Positions 1 to 5,879 of a stretch of DNA of 9,435 nucleotides are shown piece after piece. How positions within the stretch are numbered: position 1 is the first letter of the stretch; every line of letters starts with the position of its first letter. Origin of the DNA: JBDNFP01 sp041689775 (lineage in GTDB: Bacteria; Bacteroidota; Bacteroidia; Cytophagales; Spirosomataceae); contig JBDNFP010000422.1 of the NCBI GenBank assembly GCA_041689775.1, positions 1 to 9,435 on the forward strand, in the 5' to 3' direction. The translations under genes and the position numbers were made by a program. Under the pieces are notes generated by a model. It searched no databases and was not told the DNA's origin. It worked only from the letters and a program-made list of their open reading frames with translations.

Positions 1-114
1 AAACTCAACCATTTCGCCCTAAAAGGGAAAATATACATCAAGGCTATTCAAGCCGCTTTCAAAGAACTAGAACTACTCAAACTAAAACACACAGGCAATA
101 TTTCCTTTGGATAA
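1..114 (+). CDS. C-terminal end of an unidentified protein (5' partial)
   Basis: The first reading frame is open from the window edge to a TAA at 112-114 and gives 37 residues. The fragment is basic and leucine-rich, with a stretch around IYIKAIQAAFKELELLKLK that could form an amphipathic helix. I do not recognise the family and too little is present to assign a function. It points the same way as the broken lipoprotein gene that starts 80 bases downstream; no terminator is visible between them. The open frame is short enough to be chance, so the call is tentative. Confidence 0.35.
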   Translation, partial: KLNHFALKGKIYIKAIQAAFKELELLKLKHTGNISFG

Positions 115-194
115 AAACAGACTTGCGTAACATCAATTAAACAGCTTTCAGTTTAAATAAATACTTAGAAACACTAAATCTCTAGCTCTAAATC

Positions 195-809
195 GTGAAA
201 AAAATACTGCTATTGTACATTTTAACAGCCAATATCTTGTTGCTCCACTGCTGTACTCCCGAGCAAGACTGCCCGGCCACAACCCCCATCAAGTTTAGAG
301 GAGTACCTATTTCCTTCCCGCAAACAGGTTGGAAGATACGCAAGCAACAGCCAAGTATTATTTTTAATGGTGATTTATATTTAAATTCAACAAGTGGCAA
401 CACCGATATTGCATGGTTTTTGGAAAGGGGTGATTTCCCATTCCCACTACAAGATACAGCCGCACATCTACGCGAAAGAGATGTGTATGGTATGGCATTA
501 CCTTCTTTCTTAGTGACGAACGTAATTTAACGGATCGGGAGATGGCCGAAAAAGTAAAAAAAAGAGCTAGGCCTGCAAGGTGATTTTGTTCTAAAAACCA
601 AACCGGGTCGCTCTTTTTACCACTATGAGGAAGGGTGCCTCTCGATTATTACGTATTCGACTGCAGATGATAAGGGCTCTTATCCACAGGTGTCGTTCTG
701 CTATGGTCTCAAAGAGGATGAATTGTTTTATTATGCTCCTCCCCTAGCCAAAGGTATTCGGATTAGAAAACAGCAAATTATTCCACAAAAAAGCCTGCTC
801 CATTGCTGA
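195..809 (+). pseudogene. Predicted lipoprotein gene broken by two compensating frameshifts
   Basis: Translation starts at GTG 195, because an in-frame stop lies just before it (189-191) and the next in-frame ATG is at 492. The N-terminus, MKKILLLYILTANILLLHCC, is a typical signal peptide ending in a loose lipobox with Cys near residues 19-20, so an envelope lipoprotein is predicted. The first frame stops at 528-530 (111 residues). The sense then appears to continue in the frame offset by two from about 509 to 560 (LSDERNLTDREMAEKVKK). It returns to the original frame after a run of eight A at 556-563 and reads KELGLQGDFVLKTKPG and onward to a TGA at 807-809. Adding one base near 509 and removing one A would restore about 204 codons. 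I do not recognise the family. The disruption is either real decay or two sequencing errors; the A-run makes the latter plausible for the second site. Confidence 0.6.
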
Positions 810-829
810 GGCAGGCCATCCAATTTTTT
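787..829. terminator. Bidirectional terminator between the lipoprotein gene and rpsG
   Basis: GCCTGC at 793-798 pairs with GCAGGC at 811-816 around a 12-base loop. On the - strand the stem is followed at once by six T (787-792 on the + strand), a standard intrinsic terminator about 30 bases after the rpsG stop. On the + strand a run of six T at 824-829 follows after a 7-base gap, so it may also end the lipoprotein transcript. The restored stop of that gene (807-809) lies inside the loop. Confidence 0.75.
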
Positions 830-845
830 CTCCGAAATAAACGGT

Positions 846-1313
846 TTAGAAGCGGAAGTGAGAGAACGCCTTGTTGGCTTCGGCCATACGGTGCGTATCG
901 TCTTTCTTCTTTACAGCAGCTCCTTCACCCTTTGATGCAGCGATAATTTCAGCCGCTAGGCGATCCATCATAGTCTTCTCACCACGCTTGCGTGCGTAAT
1001 TGATCAACCACTTCATGCCCAATGATTGCTTACGCTCAGGGCGAACCTCAGTAGGTACCTGAAACGTAGCTCCACCCACACGACGGCTCTTGACCTCTAC
1101 GGCAGGAGTTACGTTATTGAGGGCTTTGCGGAATAATTCAAGACCACTTTCGCTGGTTTTTTTCTCGATGAGCTCAATCGCATCGTAGAAAATAGTGAAG
1201 GCTGTGCTCTTCTTACCGTCCATCATCAGGTTATTCACAAACTTGGTTACCTGAACATCACGAAATTTCGGATCAGGAAGAATATATCTTTTCTTTGGTT
1301 TTGCCTTTCTCAT
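846..1313 (-). CDS. rpsG: 30S ribosomal protein S7
   Basis: S7 is a primary binder of the 3' domain of 16S rRNA; it nucleates assembly of the 30S head and lies near the E site. The 155-residue product has the usual length and basic character. It opens MRKAKPKKRYILPDPKFRD and carries the conserved FVNNLMMDGKKSTA region (about residues 26-39), KALNNVTPAVEVKSRRVGGA (63-82), a PTEVRPERKQSLG segment and the RMAEANKAFSHFRF end. The gene lies 124 bases after rpsL on the same strand and is probably co-transcribed from the promoter upstream of rpsL. No Shine-Dalgarno sequence is seen; the bases before the ATG are A/T-rich, as is common in Bacteroidota. A terminator follows directly, so fusA, the usual next gene of the str operon, is not here. 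Confidence 0.98.
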   Translation of the reverse strand: MRKAKPKKRYILPDPKFRDVQVTKFVNNLMMDGKKSTAFTIFYDAIELIEKKTSESGLELFRKALNNVTPAVEVKSRRVGGATFQVPTEVRPERKQSLGMKWLINYARKRGEKTMMDRLAAEIIAASKGEGAAVKKKDDTHRMAEANKAFSHFRF

Positions 1314-1437
1314 TTCTTTGGAAATTTTTTAAGTTAGGTTTCGTTTTTCAACTCATTCATCTGATCAATGCTGACGAGATTACTTCCCTTATATGGTATT
1401 GTAAAATGCCGTATAAAAAGTCGAGAGAGTCACTAAA

Positions 1438-1854
1438 TTATTTCTTCTTGCCTCCTTTGGTTGGGGCAGCAGCCACCTGACCTGGCTTAGGACGCTTGGC
1501 TCCGTACTTGGAACGACGCTGCTTGCGACCGTTTACGCCGGAGGTATCCAATGCTCCACGGATAATGTGGTATCGAACTCCTGGAAGGTCCTTCACACGA
1601 CCACCACGGATCAACACGATCGAGTGCTCCTGTAAGTTGTGGCCTTCTCCGGGAATATAGGCGTTTACTTCTTTCTGGTTGCTAAGGCGCACACGAGCTA
1701 CCTTACGAAGAGCCGAATTAGGCTTCTTGGGCGTCGTAGTGTACACACGGGTGCACACTCCCCGACGCTGGGGGCAGGAATCCAAAGCCGGTGACTTTGA
1801 TTTCCACGTCATTTTCTCTCTCCCTTTACGGACTAATTGTGAAATAGTTGGCAT
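1438..1854 (-). CDS. rpsL: 30S ribosomal protein S12
   Basis: S12 sits at the decoding centre of the 30S subunit and affects tRNA selection accuracy. The 138-residue product carries the family core: MPTISQLVRKGR at the start, CPQRRGVCTRVYTTTPKKPN (residues 27-46), GEGHNLQEHSIVLIRGGRVK (69-88) and DLPGVRYHIIRGALDTSGV. Lys43 and Lys88, the positions whose substitution gives streptomycin resistance or dependence (K42 and K87 in mature E. coli numbering), are both wild type. Asp89, the usual methylthiolation site, is present. Relative to E. coli there is a short basic tail rich in Ala, Gly and Lys after RPKPGQ. It is the first gene of a two-gene operon with rpsG and has a strong upstream promoter match. 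Confidence 0.99.
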   Translation of the reverse strand: MPTISQLVRKGREKMTWKSKSPALDSCPQRRGVCTRVYTTTPKKPNSALRKVARVRLSNQKEVNAYIPGEGHNLQEHSIVLIRGGRVKDLPGVRYHIIRGALDTSGVNGRKQRRSKYGAKRPKPGQVAAAPTKGGKKK

Positions 1855-1929
1855 TTAACAGATTGATTTTGAATAGTTAATCAAACTAATCGTTTTTGAT
1901 TGTACAGTATTTCTGAAAAAATCGGACTG

Positions 1930-1961
1930 CAAAATTACAGAACTAGCTCTGATTTACAAAA
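1930..1961 (-). promoter_or_regulatory. Bacteroidota-type promoter for rpsL-rpsG
   Basis: Read on the - strand, TTTTG (1957-1961) is followed after 19 bases by TAATTTTG (1930-1937). This matches the Bacteroidota -33 element (TTG/TTTG) and -7 consensus TAnnTTTG at normal spacing. Transcription would begin near 1923-1926 and leave a leader of about 70 bases before the rpsL ATG at 1854. It is the best promoter match in the window and suits a highly expressed ribosomal operon. Confidence 0.75.
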
Positions 1962-2024
1962 GGTTGAGTGCGATTTTTTTGGGAAATACTATATCCCGCC
2001 CAAGGGTCGTATTATTGCAGAGCA

Positions 2025-2071
2025 ATTATGTCATCACATTGTATCAAATTACTAGACACATTATGTCATCA
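2025..2071 (+). repeat. 12-bp direct repeat at the icd start, creating a short upstream ORF
   Basis: ATTATGTCATCA occurs at 2025-2036 and again at 2060-2071, 35 bases apart start to start. The second copy contains the icd ATG at 2063. The first contains an out-of-frame ATG at 2028 that opens a 15-codon ORF (MSSHCIKLLDTLCHQ). Its TGA (2073-2075) overlaps the alternative icd ATG at 2072 as ATGA. It may be a chance duplication; regulation by the short ORF is only a possibility. Confidence 0.4.
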
Positions 2072-3517
2072 ATGAAAACATCCATTACCGTTGCTTACGG
2101 AGACGGTATAGGACCTGAAATCATGGAGGCGACCCTTCGAATTTTAGACGCGGCCGGAGCGCAGTTAGCCCCCGAGGTAGTAGAAATCGGCGAGAAAGTG
2201 TACAAAAGAGGAATTACATCAGGTATCGAGGATGGAACCTGGGAGTCGCTTCGTCGCACGCAAGTTTTCCTAAAAGCGCCCATTACTACACCGCAAGGTG
2301 GCGGATTCAAAAGTTTAAACGTAACAACCCGAAAAACATTAGGACTTTTTGCCAACGTTAGACCTTGCCAGGCATACCATCCCTACGTAGAAACCCGGCA
2401 CCCAAACCTTAATTTGGTCATCATCCGCGAAAACGAAGAAGATCTCTACGCCGGTATTGAACACCGGCAAACCGACGAGGTTGTGCAATGTTTAAAGCTG
2501 ATCTCCCGACCCGGTTGCGAAAAGATTATTCGCTACGCATTTGAGTACGCCCGTGCTTACAAGCGTCACAAGGTAACGTGCTTTACCAAAGACAATATCA
2601 TGAAAATGACCGACGGACTATTCCGAAGAATTTTTGATGAAGTTGCAGTTGAATATCCCGACATCGAAAACGAGCATTGGATCATTGATATTGGTTCGGC
2701 ACTACTAGCCGACGAACCTGAGCGATTCGGGGTCATCGTAACCCTAAACCTCTACGGAGATATCATTTCAGACATCGCCGCCCAGATCGCTGGTTCAGTG
2801 GGTATGGGTGGCTCTGCCAACGTAGGCGACCAATGTGCCATGTTTGAAGCCATTCACGGTTCAGCTCCCGATATTGCCGGTCGAGGTATTGCCAATCCGT
2901 CGGGTTTAATCAACGGGGCGATCATGATGCTGGTACATATCGGGCAGGGAAACGTGGCCGCCAAAATCCATAACGCTTGGCTCAAAACCATCGAAGACGG
3001 CGTGCACACCGGTGATATTTACCAGGGGGGCATCAGTCATAGTCGTGTTGGAACGCAAGCGTTTGCTAATGCCATTATTGAACGACTTGGCCAGGAGCCT
3101 ACCCATTTTAAACCCGTCAGCTATGCCTCGGCACCGAAGCCCATTCACGTCACATCAGAGCGGAGGGTACAGCAGAGGAAAGAGCTCGTAGGGGTTGATG
3201 TATTTTTGGATTGGTCGAAAGGCTCGGCCAAAGAGTTGGGTGATGCACTAACCGCGCAACATACCGCCCCACTCAAACTGAAAATGATTACTAATCGAGG
3301 CGTAAAAGTATACCCCGACGGGATTCCCGAGACATTCTGTACCGACCACTGGCGTTGTCGTTTTGTAAGCAAGGAAGTCCCGGACAGTACAATATCCAAG
3401 CAAACACTTATCGATTTGTTACAGACCCTCAACAATGTGGGCTTTGACACCATCAAAACCGAGAATCTATACACCTTCGACGGACAACTAGGTTACTCGC
3501 TGGGACAAGGCGAATAG
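2063..3517 (+). CDS. icd: Isocitrate dehydrogenase, Thermus/Rickettsia type with C-terminal extension, NAD-type cofactor residues
   Basis: It oxidatively decarboxylates isocitrate to 2-oxoglutarate in the cytosolic TCA cycle. ATG 2063 gives 484 residues; the frame is open back to a TTG at 1964, but similarity begins at ITVAYGDGIGPEIMEA (residues 7-22). ATG 2072 (481 residues) is also possible. Substrate residues are recognisable by comparison with E. coli Icd: Ser84, Asn86 and Arg90 in SLNVTTRKT, Arg100, Arg122 and Tyr129 in RENEEDLYAG, Lys176 in TKDNIMK, and Asp233/Asp237 in NLYGDIISD. The cofactor loop reads HGSAPDIAGRGIANPSG: Asp270, Ile271 and Ala277 replace the Lys344, Tyr345 and Val351 of the NADP enzyme, which points to NAD. 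Residues from about 365 to the end (LVGVDVFLDW, LKMITNRGVKVYP, DHWRCRFVSK) form the extra C-terminal domain of Thermus and Rickettsia enzymes. The gene stands alone, divergent from rpsL. Automated pipelines may label it NADP-dependent. Confidence 0.95.
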   Translation: MSSMKTSITVAYGDGIGPEIMEATLRILDAAGAQLAPEVVEIGEKVYKRGITSGIEDGTWESLRRTQVFLKAPITTPQGGGFKSLNVTTRKTLGLFANVRPCQAYHPYVETRHPNLNLVIIRENEEDLYAGIEHRQTDEVVQCLKLISRPGCEKIIRYAFEYARAYKRHKVTCFTKDNIMKMTDGLFRRIFDEVAVEYPDIENEHWIIDIGSALLADEPERFGVIVTLNLYGDIISDIAAQIAGSVGMGGSANVGDQCAMFEAIHGSAPDIAGRGIANPSGLINGAIMMLVHIGQGNVAAKIHNAWLKTIEDGVHTGDIYQGGISHSRVGTQAFANAIIERLGQEPTHFKPVSYASAPKPIHVTSERRVQQRKELVGVDVFLDWSKGSAKELGDALTAQHTAPLKLKMITNRGVKVYPDGIPETFCTDHWRCRFVSKEVPDSTISKQTLIDLLQTLNNVGFDTIKTENLYTFDGQLGYSLGQGE

Positions 3518-3533
3518 ATGTCGTATTAGATTT

Positions 3534-3601
3534 AGGGCGGGTAAGGGGTTGCTTTTTTCGGAGTTTCTTCCCTTACCTGCTCTTCCCCCATCAATTTTTT
3601 T
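3534..3601 (+). terminator. Probable terminator after icd
   Basis: GCGGGTAAGGG (3537-3547) pairs with CCCTTACCTGC (3570-3580) with one G-U pair. The stem can be extended by three more pairs, including another G-U, to 3534/3583. The loop is 22 bases. A run of seven T (3595-3601) follows about 11 bases after the stem, so the hairpin is strong but the T-run is further away than in a textbook intrinsic terminator. Confidence 0.55.
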
Positions 3602-3652
3602 CAAAAAATTTCGTTAGTCCAACGTAGAATTTTCTTTACGAACATTGTTTTG

Positions 3653-3681
3653 TGTAGTATTGTCTTTGATTGACTACTACA
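3653..3681. repeat. 7-bp inverted repeat upstream of the PorE-like gene
   Basis: TGTAGTA (3653-3659) and TACTACA (3675-3681) are perfect inverted repeats around 15 bases, ending 37 bases before the ATG at 3719. A weak -7-like TGTCTTTG (one mismatch to TAnnTTTG) lies in the loop at 3661-3668. It could be an operator or a hairpin in the leader. Apart from this and the icd terminator, the 201-base gap 3518-3718 is A/T-rich and shows nothing else. Confidence 0.3.
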
Positions 3682-3718
3682 TAGAAAGAATAATCAGATA
3701 TTGTTTTTTTGAATAATT

Positions 3719-5746
3719 ATGAAAATACTGAGGAATCATCCTGTATCGGGAATACTTCTTTTAGGGCTAGCTGTTTTGCTACATGCCTGCAACCCGACGA
3801 TGCAAGCCTATAAAGAGGGAGTCAAGAAGTTTGGGAACGGGGAATATGATCTGGCCCTGAAAGATTTGCAGAAGGTAGCGGCGGTCAACTATGAGCCCGC
3901 CCAAACCAACTTTTTGATCGCCGAATCGTATCGATTATCCAATCGATACCAACTGTCAATTCCCTACTATCAGAAAGCCATTGAGGCCGGCGCTACCGAT
4001 CCAAATGCTCGTTTTCAGTACGCCTATGCCCTGAAAGTGTCCGGGCAATACGATCAGGCGCAGGAGCAGTTTGCTCAGTTTGCGACCAACCCCAATGCTA
4101 ACAAGACCTTGCAGGACCGGGCACTACGTGAAGTAGAGACCCTAAAAATAACCGATCGGATCGCTCAGCAAAAAATGCAGGTAACCTTACAAAACCTTCC
4201 GTTTAATACACCGGGCTCCGAGTTTTCACCCGCGATATTAGGCAATGACCTAGTTATTTCCTCCGCCAAAAAAGAGAAAGTTTACAAGAATAACGGACAG
4301 CCCATGCTGGGGCTGTATAAAATCAGGATATCCGAAGAGCCCAGCGAAGCAAGCGGTAGCCCTACCCTATTCAGCGCTTCGATATTTGCCGAAGAAGCGA
4401 ACGAAGGCTCGCCGACTTTTACGCCCGATGGCAAGACGCTGGTATTTGCCCGCGGAAACACCGGTAAGCGTAAAGGTACCGTGGATGTGGACCTCTATAT
4501 GAGCCGCATCGTAAATGGCAAATGGACAGACCCCAAGTACCTACCCATCAATGATTCACTGGCATGGGATGGTTCACCGTCGTTTTCTCGTGATGGAAAA
4601 ACCCTATATTTTGCTTCCAACCGGCTCGGCGGGTCAGGAGGAATTGATATTTACCGGACCAACATGGACGCCTCCGGGCGGTTCAGCAAACCGGTGAATA
4701 TGGGTAAAGATATCAATACCTCAGGGGACGATATGTTTCCCTACGTTTCGCCCGACAATAAACTCTACTTTGCGTCCGACGGACACCCCGGACTGGGTAA
4801 GTTAGATATTTTTGTAGCAGTCCGATCGCAGGGAATTATTTCCGTAGAGAACCTGGGAATACCTTTCAATACCCCTCAGGATGACTTCGGCCTGGTATTC
4901 TACGAAGACCTGGATAATGGATTCTTCTCTTCTAATCGCGAAGGAGGCAAAGGCGATGATGATATTTACTTTTTCGCTAATCCCGTGGTAGACGAGCCCG
5001 ATTCCACTACCATTGCTCAGCTAGATCCATCCGATCCGATGAGCCCCAAAAACCCCAATTACATCAAAGGAGATCTCAAGGTAGTTCGTTATTTCCTGGC
5101 TGGTACTATCCTTACCAACGATGCAAAGCAAATGCCCCTCGACTCCGCTACGGTACGAATCTTATCGGATAGCGCCGACGTAGAGTTGGCCCAACTAACC
5201 ACCGCTGACAAAGGAAAATTTGGTAAATACCAACTCAAAGAAGGGAACGATTACATACTATTGGTCGAGAAAAAAGGGTATATCAGCACCCGGCAACCTT
5301 TCTCGATGGATGGCCGGAGCATTCCGCCCATATTCCTGAACAAGATATTGACGGATACTACCTACCGAGTAACCGTAAAGCTCGACAGCCTTGAACTGAA
5401 TAAAACTTTCGTGCTTGATAATATTTACTACGATCTTGATAGGTTCAATATACGGTCAGACGCCGCCACTGAGCTCGATAAGTTGGTGCAAATTCTTAAA
5501 GATAATCAAACGGTAAAGATAGAACTGGCGTCCCATACCGATGCAAGAGCTACTGACCCCTACAATATGACTTTATCGCAAAGACGGGCTGAGTCAGCAG
5601 TTAACTACTTGGTATCCAAAGGAATTGAGGCAGAAAGAATGATTGCCAAAGGCTACGGTGAGAGGCAACTAATTGTTCAAAACGCTAAAACCGAGGAAGA
5701 ACATCAACGCAACCGTCGTACCGAATTCACTATTCTGAGCTACTAG
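3719..5746 (+). CDS. PorE-like OmpA-family lipoprotein: TPR, PD40 propeller, regulatory-like domain, OmpA domain
   Basis: The 675-residue product starts with a signal peptide and lipobox LHAC, lipid Cys24, so it is probably anchored in the outer membrane. Residues 27-150 are TPR-like helices (KFGNGEYDLALKDLQKV, SIPYYQKAIEAG, SGQYDQAQEQF). About 160-420 are PD40/WD40-like blades with repeated motifs such as SPTFTPDGKTLVFA, SPSFSRDGKTLYFASN and FPYVSPDNKLYFASDG. About 455-540 form a carboxypeptidase-regulatory-like beta domain (AGTILTNDAKQMPL, GYIST). Residues 562-675 are an OmpA C-terminal domain with HTDARATDPYN and LSQRRAES; Asp608 and Arg623 fit the pair that binds diaminopimelate in peptidoglycan. 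This order and length match PorE of Porphyromonas gingivalis, which links the type IX secretion machinery to the cell wall. Bacteroidota also carry several paralogues of the same shape with other partners, and no por genes are adjacent, so a PorE role is inferred. It forms a single-gene unit with its own terminator. Confidence 0.88.
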   Translation: MKILRNHPVSGILLLGLAVLLHACNPTMQAYKEGVKKFGNGEYDLALKDLQKVAAVNYEPAQTNFLIAESYRLSNRYQLSIPYYQKAIEAGATDPNARFQYAYALKVSGQYDQAQEQFAQFATNPNANKTLQDRALREVETLKITDRIAQQKMQVTLQNLPFNTPGSEFSPAILGNDLVISSAKKEKVYKNNGQPMLGLYKIRISEEPSEASGSPTLFSASIFAEEANEGSPTFTPDGKTLVFARGNTGKRKGTVDVDLYMSRIVNGKWTDPKYLPINDSLAWDGSPSFSRDGKTLYFASNRLGGSGGIDIYRTNMDASGRFSKPVNMGKDINTSGDDMFPYVSPDNKLYFASDGHPGLGKLDIFVAVRSQGIISVENLGIPFNTPQDDFGLVFYEDLDNGFFSSNREGGKGDDDIYFFANPVVDEPDSTTIAQLDPSDPMSPKNPNYIKGDLKVVRYFLAGTILTNDAKQMPLDSATVRILSDSADVELAQLTTADKGKFGKYQLKEGNDYILLVEKKGYISTRQPFSMDGRSIPPIFLNKILTDTTYRVTVKLDSLELNKTFVLDNIYYDLDRFNIRSDAATELDKLVQILKDNQTVKIELASHTDARATDPYNMTLSQRRAESAVNYLVSKGIEAERMIAKGYGERQLIVQNAKTEEEHQRNRRTEFTILSY

Positions 5747-5771
5747 TGCAGAATTTAGATATAGCCACCGA

Positions 5772-5810
5772 CATCGTCCCTGGGATTTCATCTCAGGAAC
5801 GATGCTTTTT
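5772..5810 (+). terminator. Intrinsic terminator after the PorE-like gene
   Basis: CATCGT-C-CCTG (5772-5782) pairs with CAGG-A-ACGATG (5794-5804), ten pairs with one C/A mismatch, around an 11-base loop. One C and five T (5806-5810) follow. It lies 25 bases after the stop and separates this gene from the cryptochrome gene. Confidence 0.85.
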
Positions 5811-5841
5811 ACAGCTACGCTAAAACCTTTCCTTTTCGCCG

Positions 5842-5849
5842 TATGTTTG
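5842..5849 (+). promoter_or_regulatory. Candidate -7 promoter element for the CRY-DASH gene
   Basis: TATGTTTG matches the Bacteroidota -7 consensus TAnnTTTG exactly. It lies just after the preceding terminator and 30 bases before the ATG at 5880, a suitable place for an independent promoter. No TTG is seen at the usual -33 distance, so the match is only partial. Confidence 0.4.
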
Positions 5850-5879
5850 CAATACGTAATCAAATCTGTCTATCTTTTC

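Noticed and set aside
1295..1480. Short + strand open frame across the rpsG start, the spacer and the rpsL end
   Set aside because: Most of it overlaps the two ribosomal genes in antisense and the translation has no family features.
1964..2062. Upstream extension of icd to a TTG at 1964
   Set aside because: The extra residues precede the conserved start of the family, overlap the rpsL promoter region and look like a chance open frame; ATG 2063 or 2072 fits the known length.
2095..3474. Open frames on the - strand inside icd
   Set aside because: They are shadows of a strongly conserved gene and carry no recognisable domain or start signals.
3645..3668. Promoter for the PorE-like gene from TTG and TGTCTTTG
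   Set aside because: The -7 element has a mismatch at a key position and the spacing is about 13 bases, so it is not supported as a promoter.
5802..5879. Longer start for the CRY-DASH gene at 5802
   Set aside because: This ATG lies in the stem of the preceding terminator, and the family N-terminus begins at MSNRIIYWFRNDLRL (5880).
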